Below, one piece after another: positions 1 to 7,039 of a DNA stretch of 64,000 bases (positions are counted from its first letter, which is position 1; each line of letters starts with the position of its first letter). The position numbers and the translations under genes are program-made. The notes beneath the pieces were generated by a model that was not told where the DNA came from, did not search any database, and saw nothing but the letters and a program-made list of their open reading frames with translations. Source of the stretch: Bacteriovoracaceae bacterium (GTDB lineage: Bacteria > Bdellovibrionota > Bacteriovoracia > Bacteriovoracales > Bacteriovoracaceae); NCBI GenBank assembly GCA_947377285.1, contig CANCFT010000011.1:38773-102772 (forward strand). The letters run 5' to 3'.

Positions 1-1067
1 TTGATGGTCTAAATGATATATCCCTAATTCGCTCTGAATTGAAAAGACTTTTCCAATGGTTAAAAGATAAAAATGTTTCGGCCATTATTTCTGCTGAAAA
101 AGGTGAAGGAATTATTAGTCGATTTGGAATTGAAGAGTACGTTGCTGATTGTGTGATTTTTCTTGATCATAGAATTGTTGAACAAATCTCTACTCGTAGA
201 ATTCGAATTGTGAAATACCGAGGGACAACACACGGGACAAATGAATACCCATTTTTAATAGACTCTACAGGGATTTCTGTTTTACCAATTACTTCACTTG
301 AATTAAATCACCATGCAACGACTGAAAGAATTTCAAGTGGCATTCCTGATTTGGATAAAATGTTTATGAATAAAGGATTTGGGAAAACAAGTAATGTAAT
401 GGTTTCAGGGTCGACTGGAACTGGGAAGACTAGCTTCGCCGCTGCTTTTGCAATTGAAACTTGCAAACGTGGTGAAAAGTGTTTATTCCTATCATTTGAA
501 GAATCTCCTGAACAATTAATTCAAAATATGAAATCAATTGGAATTAATTTTTCACCATGGATAGACAAAAAATTATTATTTTTAATTTCCACTAGGCCAA
601 CTTTTTTTGGATTGGAAATGCATTTGTTAAACTTGTACAAAAGTATTGAATTGATTCGACCCTCAACTGTTGTCATTGATCCAGTTACAAGCTTGTTGAG
701 CCAAGGAAGTGGATTGGAAATTCAATCAATGTTAACTCGGATGTCTGATCTTTTTAGATCTAAGGGAATTACAAGTTTTTTTGCCAGCCTTTTATCAGAG
801 AAAAATGAAGTTGATTCAGGCGAAATAATTTCTTCGATAATGGATACATGGATAGTACTTAGAAACTCAGAATTGAAAAATCATAAACGAGTTAGAAATT
901 TATATATTAGAAAATCTCGAGGTTCCTCTCACTATAGCAATGTCGTTAGTTTTACTTTTAGTAATAATGGAATATCTATCAAACCAATTAATGAAATAGA
1001 AAATAAAAAGGTAATGAACTTAAGTAAAATACAATTTGTAAATGAATCAAATAAGGATTTACATTAA
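1..1067 (+). CDS. kaiC: KaiC-family ATPase, 3' part (start outside window)
   Basis: RecA-fold circadian-type ATPase and autokinase. The reading frame is open from base 3 (Asp-Gly-Leu-Asn...), so the gene begins upstream and the N-terminal CI Walker A is not seen. What is visible is the end of CI (an [12 protein letters not shown] stretch typical of the CI end) and a full CII domain. CII has Walker [10 protein letters not shown], the catalytic Glu pair in LSFEESPE, Walker B VVIDPVTS, and the RKSRGSSH segment near the end. The site matching the cyanobacterial Ser431/Thr432 phosphosites reads Ser-Ser in [10 protein letters not shown]. The stop overlaps the kaiB start by one base (TAATG). Family assignment is firm. 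Whether it oscillates or acts as a stress or timing switch is unknown. Confidence 0.95.
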   Translation, partial: DGLNDISLIRSELKRLFQWLKDKNVSAIISAEKGEGIISRFGIEEYVADCVIFLDHRIVEQISTRRIRIVKYRGTTHGTNEYPFLIDSTGISVLPITSLELNHHATTERISSGIPDLDKMFMNKGFGKTSNVMVSGSTGTGKTSFAAAFAIETCKRGEKCLFLSFEESPEQLIQNMKSIGINFSPWIDKKLLFLISTRPTFFGLEMHLLNLYKSIELIRPSTVVIDPVTSLLSQGSGLEIQSMLTRMSDLFRSKGITSFFASLLSEKNEVDSGEIISSIMDTWIVLRNSELKNHKRVRNLYIRKSRGSSHYSNVVSFTFSNNGISIKPINEIENKKVMNLSKIQFVNESNKDLH

Positions 1068-1390
1068 TGAATTTAACTAATAATTTTAATTTTTTTGAGC
1101 CTGCTATTTTTGAACTTCGTTTATATGTAGCTGGTGGTACCTCTGAATCTGCAAGTGCTCTTAGAAATTTAAAAGAAATTTGTGAAATAAACTTGAAAGG
1201 GAGATACCGCATTGAAGTCATAGACCTGTTACTCAATCCGCAACTTGCCAAGGGGGATCAAATTATTGCAATTCCGACTTTGATAAAAAAAATTCCGCTA
1301 CCGTTAAAAAAAATTATTGGAGATCTCTCTGATACGGATAAAGTTTTAGTAGGTCTTAATATTAAGCAGGTCAAAAAGAATGAAAGTTAA
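1067..1390 (+). CDS. kaiB: KaiB-family clock protein
   Basis: Thioredoxin-like fold-switching partner of KaiC. It is 107 residues, close to the usual length. Hallmarks are the LRLYVAGGT opening strand, the [13 protein letters not shown] segment, the [11 protein letters not shown] cis-proline region and the [14 protein letters not shown] block, all very close to cyanobacterial KaiB. The start overlaps the kaiC stop (TAATG) and the end overlaps the following kinase gene by 11 bases, so the three genes are translationally coupled. No kaiA homologue follows. By family knowledge it should bind KaiC and modulate its ATPase or phosphorylation. Confidence 0.96.
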   Translation: MNLTNNFNFFEPAIFELRLYVAGGTSESASALRNLKEICEINLKGRYRIEVIDLLLNPQLAKGDQIIAIPTLIKKIPLPLKKIIGDLSDTDKVLVGLNIKQVKKNES

Positions 1391-2621
1391 CTTTCCCGGC
1401 ATGAGTTATCAGAAAGAAATTAAATCTTTAAAAGAAAAAATTAAAGAATATGAACAAGTCATTTTTGCAGTTCAAAATAAGCAAGCTTTCGCAGTTAGAC
1501 TTGAAGGATTTTCAGAAAATAAAATTATTCCTCTGATAAATACAAATCAAAATTACCAATTATTATTAGAAAGTATGAATGAAGGAGCTGCGACTCTAAG
1601 TACCCTTGGCGTAATTTATTATTGTAATAAGCGTTTTTCTGAAATGTTGGAAATAAGTAATGATGAAATTATTGGGTCATCAATTTATACTTATATTAAG
1701 TCCGAAGATGCATTGAATTTTAATAAAATTTTAAAACTTGGTAAAGAAATCAAAAAATCTGAAGTTTTCATGTTGAAAACGAAAAAGAATCAGTTTATTT
1801 CACTTAATCTTTCACTTACTTCTTACGAACTTAAAGGAGTTGATGTTATCTCATTAGTTGCAACAGATTTAACACTTGAAAATGTTCGTTTAAAAGAGTC
1901 AGAAATTCTTGCTAAGAAATTAGAACTAGCAATAAAATCAAAAGATGAATTTATTTCAATTGCTTCTCATGAACTTAAAACTCCACTAACTTCATTATTA
2001 CTTCAAGCTCAAATTCAAAGTCGTTTAATATTAAGAAACGACCCAAAAGCTTTTGATGAGATTCGTATAAAACTGTCAGCTCAACAAGTAGAACAACTTG
2101 TTTTAAAATTAAATCGCTTGATAGACGATATGTTAGATATTTCACGAATTAATTCGGGAAAACTGTCATTTAAAAAAGAAAAAATGGATTTAGAAAAATT
2201 AACATTAAATATTATTGAGAGAATGAAACCTCAGTTTCTTTCAGCAAAATACCTAGAAGTAAAAGTGTCTACTTCTGAAGCGATCGGAATATGGGATTCA
2301 CAGAGAATTGAGCAAGTCATCGTTAATCTTTTAAGCAATTCCATTAAATATGGTGCAGGTAAGCAAGTCTCAGTAAGTCTTAGTGTTAAAAATAAAATGG
2401 CAAGGTTTTCAGTTAGTGATCTTGGAGGCGGCATTACCAAAGAAGATCAGTCTAAAATATTTGGAAGATTTCAAAGGATCGGTGATGTGACTAAAGTGGA
2501 GGGATTGGGATTAGGTCTCTACATTGCTCAACAAATTATAGAGGCCCATAATGGAAAAATTTGGGTAGAAAGTGAGCCCGGAAAGGGCTCGACTTTTATA
2601 TTTGAAATTCCGACAGAATAA
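1380..2621 (+). CDS. PAS-domain sensor histidine kinase of the Kai cluster
   Basis: Soluble histidine kinase of 413 residues, with no membrane segment. A short coiled coil (about residues 10-35) leads to a PAS domain (about 55-165), a HisKA domain with the H box ASHELKTPL (phosphoacceptor His197) and a HATPase domain with N box [11 protein letters not shown]1 VSDLGGGI and G2 GLGLGLYIA. It overlaps kaiB by 11 bases, so it is the likely output or input partner of KaiBC. Unlike cyanobacterial SasA it has no KaiB-like N-terminal sensor domain, and PAS takes that place. No response regulator is adjacent. Its stop codon abuts the stop of the convergent yebC gene (TAATTA) with no terminator between. 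Confidence 0.93.
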   Translation: MKVNFPGMSYQKEIKSLKEKIKEYEQVIFAVQNKQAFAVRLEGFSENKIIPLINTNQNYQLLLESMNEGAATLSTLGVIYYCNKRFSEMLEISNDEIIGSSIYTYIKSEDALNFNKILKLGKEIKKSEVFMLKTKKNQFISLNLSLTSYELKGVDVISLVATDLTLENVRLKESEILAKKLELAIKSKDEFISIASHELKTPLTSLLLQAQIQSRLILRNDPKAFDEIRIKLSAQQVEQLVLKLNRLIDDMLDISRINSGKLSFKKEKMDLEKLTLNIIERMKPQFLSAKYLEVKVSTSEAIGIWDSQRIEQVIVNLLSNSIKYGAGKQVSVSLSVKNKMARFSVSDLGGGITKEDQSKIFGRFQRIGDVTKVEGLGLGLYIAQQIIEAHNGKIWVESEPGKGSTFIFEIPTE

Positions 2622-3353
2622 TTAAGCTTCAGCAAAGGAATCATCATATTGAATATTATGATAAACTTTTGTTACATCATCATCGCTCTCTAGTAAATCG
2701 ACTAACTTCATAACTGTTTTAAATGTGTCTTTATCAATTTCTTTAAATGTAAGTGGCAATCGCTCAAGGCCTGCTTCTTCAGCTGTAATTTTTAATTGAT
2801 CGAGCTTCGATTGGATAGTTCCAAATGCTTCCATTGGTCCAGTCACTGTAAAATAGCCATCATCTAAAACGACATCTTCTGCTCCAACATCTATCATTTC
2901 TAATGTAAAATCGTCTTCATTTATTTTTCCTGCAGGAATTTCAAATACAGCTTTTCTTTCAAACACAAACTGTAAGCAACCAGTTGTACCAAGAGAGCCG
3001 CCACATTTATTAAAAAAGTTTCTTACATTTGCAACTGTTCGAGTTCCATTATTAGTTGATGCCTCAACAAAGATGGCCACGCCATTTGGTCCATAACCTT
3101 CGTAAGCGATATCAGAATATCCTTCGTCTTCGTTTCCTAAGCCTTTCTTGATAGCGCGTTCAATATTATCTCTTGGAACATTGTATTTTCGACTTCTTTC
3201 TAGCGCGATCCTTAAAAGAAAGTTACTTTCAATTTCCTCTCCGCCATTTTTAACTGCTTTGGTGACTTCTCGAAGACATTTGGTATACATCAAAGAACGA
3301 ATCTTATCTTGATCGCCTTTTTTTTCTTTAATATTATTCCATTTACGTCCCAT
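2622..3353 (-). CDS. YebC/TACO1-family protein (YeeN-like)
   Basis: Cytoplasmic YebC-family protein, 243 residues, normal family length. The MGRKWNNIKEKKG start resembles the YeeN branch of the family. The central ANVRNFFNKCGG segment, the EGYGPNGVAI strand and the terminal DDDVTKVYHNI motif are family hallmarks. Family members were long annotated as transcriptional regulators, and more recent work treats some as translation factors that relieve ribosome stalling. The sequence alone cannot separate these roles. The start is supported by AAGGA eight bases upstream. A gap of 73 bases separates it from the GNAT gene upstream, so it may have its own promoter or end that operon. Confidence 0.9.
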   Translation of the reverse strand: MGRKWNNIKEKKGDQDKIRSLMYTKCLREVTKAVKNGGEEIESNFLLRIALERSRKYNVPRDNIERAIKKGLGNEDEGYSDIAYEGYGPNGVAIFVEASTNNGTRTVANVRNFFNKCGGSLGTTGCLQFVFERKAVFEIPAGKINEDDFTLEMIDVGAEDVVLDDGYFTVTGPMEAFGTIQSKLDQLKITAEEAGLERLPLTFKEIDKDTFKTVMKLVDLLESDDDVTKVYHNIQYDDSFAEA

Positions 3354-3426
3354 AACTTCGTCCTTTAGTTAAATCTTTATGTTTATTCGTTTAAGGAATT
3401 TAGCACTTTAGTTAGAATTTGACTAG

Positions 3427-3930
3427 TTAGGTAAGGGAGATTTCAAAAGAAAGAAATCCGTCGCTTGTGTGCCTGACTACTAATTGACCTTTTTCTTGAA
3501 GATGAGATCGATTATATTTTTCTAAAAGTTTTAACATTTGTGTATTACTATTTTGAAAATCGCCAAAGAAATAATTGATATTTTGGGCAATTGCAGCAGT
3601 CGCAAGAATTTGAAACATTCGAAATCCAAGTCCAAGATGATGGTATTTATCAACAATTGTAATGGCAAGTTCTGCATAATTGGCCCTGTCGGGACTACGC
3701 ACGCACCTAATTGATCCAGCTGGAAGTAACTCATTGGTTATGGCCACAAAAGCTATGTGGTTAACTTGATCGACTTCTGTAAAATAAGCAAGTTCTTGTG
3801 CTGAGAGAAGAATTCGTCCTGAGAAAAACCGGCTCCTGCGAGATTGGGAAGTCATTTGATTTAAGGCCAGTTGGAGAGAGTCCTTGTCATCTGGTCTGAT
3901 TGGACGAATTGAGAATGAAAGATTATCCAT
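3427..3930 (-). CDS. GNAT-family N-acetyltransferase
   Basis: Acetyl-CoA dependent N-acyltransferase of unknown substrate. It opens with the typical FSIRPIRPDDKDSL strand-helix and has a central AELAITIVDKYHHLGLGFRMF segment corresponding to motif A (acetyl-CoA pyrophosphate loop). I chose the ATG whose ATGGATAA overlaps the stop of the upstream channel gene by 8 bases, which points to translational coupling. An in-frame TTG/ATG pair 27-33 bases further upstream (to 3963) would only add residues with no family match. Similar stand-alone GNAT domains often match the acetyltransferase part of Pat-like proteins, but that is not enough for a substrate call. Confidence 0.82.
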   Translation of the reverse strand: MDNLSFSIRPIRPDDKDSLQLALNQMTSQSRRSRFFSGRILLSAQELAYFTEVDQVNHIAFVAITNELLPAGSIRCVRSPDRANYAELAITIVDKYHHLGLGFRMFQILATAAIAQNINYFFGDFQNSNTQMLKLLEKYNRSHLQEKGQLVVRHTSDGFLSFEISLT

Positions 3931-4768
3931 TATTAACAGTGTGATGGAATTTTGCATAATCAATCACTCGTGTTCCATCATCTAGCCTTTCTAAAATATT
4001 AACAAAATGATGGTTAAATAAAATATCATCCGTTTTGTATCGATAGGTATCATATATATTTTGTGAAAAAGTTCCATCAGTTCCTTTTAAGATAACTATA
4101 AATTCAAAATGTAGATTTTTTATTTCTTCTATGGTTTTACCAAAAAAGGGACTCTCACTGTCTACTGGGTGAAACACACTCCAGCTTAAAGAAAATATAG
4201 GCGAGTAACTTCTTAAGAGTTTTAAAGGAAGAAATCTGACAATACTTATTCCTTCAGGACTCACGGTACTATATAAATAATGAAATTCGACATTTGCGGA
4301 AATGATATTATTTGAACGAGCATTGGCCATTCTAAACATTAGGACATCTTTTTCATCAAATTTAGTCATGATAAGATTTGAAGAATAAATTAATTTTGCT
4401 GAAGGTTTAGAAAACTTTGCAAAAACTAATCCTGTCGTAACGGCCATCGAAACGACTCCGGTCATAATTTCTAAGACAACAATGATATTGCCATAAAAAC
4501 TAACGGGAGAAATGGTTCCGTAACCAACTGTCGAAAACGTTTGAACACTGAAAAAAAACGCTTGTTTAATATTATTTGCTTCAGCTGTTATGCTGCCTGG
4601 AACTAGTAAATACAATCCTGCAAAAATAAAATTGATTGTTATAAAAAAGAGAACATAGACAAATAAAACATTAAGCCAGCTGATTTTTAGCAGATTGTGA
4701 TATAGATCACGATGCCTATTTTCTGGAGAATTTTTTTTAATTATATTAAATGTGTCATCTTTTTTCAT
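3923..4768 (-). CDS. Inward-rectifier (KirBac-type) potassium channel
   Basis: Inner-membrane K+ channel, 281 residues. It has an amphipathic N-terminus, TM1 (about residues 32-57), a pore helix and the K+ selectivity filter TVGYGT (80-85), and TM2 (about 93-117). TM2 is followed by the FAKFSKPSAKLIYS linker and the cytoplasmic Kir immunoglobulin-like domain (RMANARSNNI onward) that gates KirBac channels. The filter and the FxRPxAK-like linker make the assignment strong. It lies 8 bases after ybiT and overlaps the GNAT gene. A channel between an ABC-F gene and an acetyltransferase gives no obvious pathway. A role in membrane potential or osmotic adaptation is inference. Confidence 0.92.
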   Translation of the reverse strand: MKKDDTFNIIKKNSPENRHRDLYHNLLKISWLNVLFVYVLFFITINFIFAGLYLLVPGSITAEANNIKQAFFFSVQTFSTVGYGTISPVSFYGNIIVVLEIMTGVVSMAVTTGLVFAKFSKPSAKLIYSSNLIMTKFDEKDVLMFRMANARSNNIISANVEFHYLYSTVSPEGISIVRFLPLKLLRSYSPIFSLSWSVFHPVDSESPFFGKTIEEIKNLHFEFIVILKGTDGTFSQNIYDTYRYKTDDILFNHHFVNILERLDDGTRVIDYAKFHHTVNNG

Positions 4769-4776
4769 AGGGAATT

Positions 4777-6360
4777 TTAATTTAACTCAAGGTATTCATC
4801 GAATGTTTTTTCTACATCTATGATTGTTCCATTTGGCTGAATATCAATGATTCTGTTAGCAACTGTTTGAACAAATTCATGGTCGTGGCATGAAAAAATA
4901 AGGGCCGAATCAAATTTCTTTAAGCCTTCATTGACTGAAGTAATACTTTCTAAATCTAAGTGATTAGTTGGCCCATCCATGATTAAAACGTTTGGTGCCT
5001 CAAGCATCATCTTAGAGAGCATCATGCGGACTTTTTCACCACCAGATAAAACATTGGTTTTTTTGAGGGCCTCTTCACCAGAAAAAAGCATTCGGCCTAA
5101 AAATCCTCTGACAAATGATTCGTCTTTATCTTCAGAAAAATCTCTCAACCAATCAACCAAATTATATTTTCCTTCAGCGAAATATTGTGAGTTATCAGAT
5201 GGGAAGTATGATCTTTGAGCAGTAACACCCCAATTAATTACTCCAGAGTCTGGCTTAGTGACACCAGCTAAGATATCCATTAAAACACCTTTTGCGAGAT
5301 CATCTCCCAAGAGGACTATTTTATCGGATTTTCTTAATTGGAAAGAAATGTTTTTAAAAAGCACTTTGCCGTCGAGAGTTTTTGTTAATTTTTCAACATT
5401 GAGTACATCTTTACCAATTTCTTTTTTGGGTTTAAAAAGGATAAATGGATATTTTCTTGTCGATGGTTTGATATCTTCAAGAGTAATTTTATCTAAAGTT
5501 TTTTGTCTCGAAGTTGCTTGTTTAGATTTTGAAGCATTGGCACTAAATCTTGCAATGAAGTCTTTAAGTTCCTTCATTTTTTCTTCTGTCTTTTTATTTT
5601 GGTTAGATTTTAAAGTCATCGCTAATTGAGAAGACTGGTACCAGAAATCATAGTTCCCAGAAAAAACTTGGATTTTTCCAAAATCTATATCGGCCATATG
5701 TGTACAAACTTTATTGAGAAAATGTCTATCATGAGAGACAACAATTACTGTATTTAAAAAATTAGCCAAGAAATTTTCTAACCAATGAATGGCCTTGATA
5801 TCTAAATGGTTGGTAGGTTCGTCTAGTAAGAGGATGTCTGGTTTTCCAAAAAGAGCTTGGGCCAATAAGACTTTAACTTTATCTCCACCGTTGAGCTCAC
5901 TCATTTTTTGACTTAATAATTCTTCTTTAATTCCTAAACCTGAAAGAAGTGTGGCAGCTTCTGATTCTGCTTCCCAACCATTCATTTCAGAAAATGCCGC
6001 TTCAAGATCTGCAGCACGTAAGCCATCAGCATCTGTAAAATCTTCTTTAGCGTAGAGGGCGTCTTTTTCTTCCATGATTTCTAAAAGTTTTTTATTTCCC
6101 ATGATAACGACTTTTAAAACTTCAATATCATCGAACAAAAAGTGATCCTGCTTTAAAACTGAAAGTCTAAGACCTGGAGTAATAAAAACATTTCCAGTAG
6201 ACGAAGGTATTTCACCGGCCAGAATTTTAAGAAATGTCGATTTTCCTGCCCCATTGGCACCAATGAGGCCGTAACAATTACCAGGAGTAAATTTGATATC
6301 GACATCTTCAAAAAGTTTACGTGCACCATAACGAAGGCCTACATTTTGGCAAATGATCAT
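4777..6360 (-). CDS. ybiT: ABC-F ATPase, YbiT-like
   Basis: Soluble ribosome-associated ABC-F protein with two ABC domains and no membrane segments. It is 527 residues, near the 530 of E. coli YbiT. Domain 1 has Walker A GANGAGKST and Walker B with signature tail LLLDEPTNHLD. The linker (about residues 240-320) is Lys/Glu rich as in P-site tRNA interaction motifs. Domain 2 keeps the LSGGEKVRMML signature and IMDGPTNHLD, but its Walker A is degenerate (LLGDDLAKG), as in other YbiT proteins. ABC-F factors act on stalled or initiating ribosomes. AAGGGAT lies upstream of the ATG. It heads a minus-strand operon with kir and GNAT. Confidence 0.9.
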   Translation of the reverse strand: MIICQNVGLRYGARKLFEDVDIKFTPGNCYGLIGANGAGKSTFLKILAGEIPSSTGNVFITPGLRLSVLKQDHFLFDDIEVLKVVIMGNKKLLEIMEEKDALYAKEDFTDADGLRAADLEAAFSEMNGWEAESEAATLLSGLGIKEELLSQKMSELNGGDKVKVLLAQALFGKPDILLLDEPTNHLDIKAIHWLENFLANFLNTVIVVSHDRHFLNKVCTHMADIDFGKIQVFSGNYDFWYQSSQLAMTLKSNQNKKTEEKMKELKDFIARFSANASKSKQATSRQKTLDKITLEDIKPSTRKYPFILFKPKKEIGKDVLNVEKLTKTLDGKVLFKNISFQLRKSDKIVLLGDDLAKGVLMDILAGVTKPDSGVINWGVTAQRSYFPSDNSQYFAEGKYNLVDWLRDFSEDKDESFVRGFLGRMLFSGEEALKKTNVLSGGEKVRMMLSKMMLEAPNVLIMDGPTNHLDLESITSVNEGLKKFDSALIFSCHDHEFVQTVANRIIDIQPNGTIIDVEKTFDEYLELN

Positions 6361-6377
6361 AAATATCCCTTAAAGGT

Positions 6378-6427
6378 TCGCATTTAACTAATTCGTTGAA
6401 CTAAGCTTCCTTTTAACCTAAATGCGA
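6378..6427. repeat. Inverted repeat in the ybiT leader / divergent spacer
   Basis: Arms TCGCATTTA (6378-6386) and TAAATGCGA (6419-6427) are perfect 9-bp complements separated by 32 bases. On the minus strand they lie in the presumed 5' leader of ybiT, just ahead of its ribosome binding site. They could be a leader hairpin or an operator, and neither is proven. Confidence 0.4.
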
Positions 6428-6456
6428 GAAAATGTCAGGGCTTTTTCAAGTGGATT

Positions 6457-6485
6457 TTCACTAGGTTTGCGCGTTGTGATATATT
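6457..6485 (+). promoter_or_regulatory. Candidate sigma-70-type promoter for the 6564 gene
   Basis: TTCACT at 6457-6462 and TATATT at 6480-6485 are separated by 17 bases, in the spacer divergent to ybiT. This would give a leader of about 70 bases before the next gene. It is a motif match only. Confidence 0.35.
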
Positions 6486-6563
6486 CTAGGGTGGACGAAT
6501 GGACATCTCGGGGGTTTAATAGTTATTCCTACTTTATTGTTTACGACTCAGGGAGTAATACCT

Positions 6564-6821
6564 ATGAGAGATGAAATGGATTTTATTCCAAAAAACGAAT
6601 CGGCCCGAATTGCTGTTGAGCGAGCGCGGAGTATTGTAAAAAAAAATAACGCAATGATTAACAAGCTCAAAGAAGCAGCTAATATTGAGTCTGGTGAAAT
6701 TGACACTTTTAGTGTGGCTTCAAATTTTTCTTGTGAAGACTCTTATGCTTTTGATCTTTATAAAATAAAATCAAATAATGGAATAACTGATTTTTTTAAA
6801 GATATTTTTGGTGGTTTTTAA
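6564..6821 (+). CDS. Small hypothetical protein
   Basis: Eighty-five residues, not recognised. It is charged and probably cytoplasmic: an N-terminal helix with alternating Ala/Arg/Lys (SARIAVERARSIVKKN) and a C-terminal aromatic tail ending FFKDIFGGF. No signal peptide or membrane segment. I chose the ATG preceded by GGGAG nine bases upstream. A TTG 27 bases earlier would extend the frame without a ribosome binding site. It lies between a candidate promoter and another small gene, ahead of rapA, possibly co-transcribed with both. Confidence 0.65.
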   Translation: MRDEMDFIPKNESARIAVERARSIVKKNNAMINKLKEAANIESGEIDTFSVASNFSCEDSYAFDLYKIKSNNGITDFFKDIFGGF

Positions 6822-6871
6822 GATCCAGAAATTAAAAATGCTTAAAAAATTGCTTAATGAGGAGCGTATTT

Positions 6872-7009
6872 ATGTCTAAACAAAAAAAAGAAAAACATCT
6901 TAAAAGTCACCTTACACCTGAAGATAAAAAATTAGGTAAGGTTCATATCTATCTACTTATTTCAATGATTGTGATAGGACTGGCTGTCGGTCTCTATAAT
7001 ATGCAATAA
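6872..7009 (+). CDS. Small single-pass membrane protein (45 aa)
   Basis: A 45-codon frame starting ATG TCT AAA with GAGGAG eight bases upstream and ending TAA 30 bases before rapA. The first 24 residues are strongly basic (MSKQKKEKHLK...). One hydrophobic helix follows (about residues 26-42, IYLLISMIVIGLAVGLY), giving an N-in topology by the positive-inside rule. No recognised family. The strong ribosome binding site, clean codon frame and tight spacing support a real gene despite the length. Confidence 0.7.
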   Translation: MSKQKKEKHLKSHLTPEDKKLGKVHIYLLISMIVIGLAVGLYNMQ

Positions 7010-7039
7010 TAAGTAAAACCTATCACGAAGGACATTTAA

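Noticed and set aside
5258..5629. Open reading frame on the plus strand inside ybiT
   Set aside because: Antisense frame of a strongly conserved ABC-F gene; no ribosome site or recognised protein.
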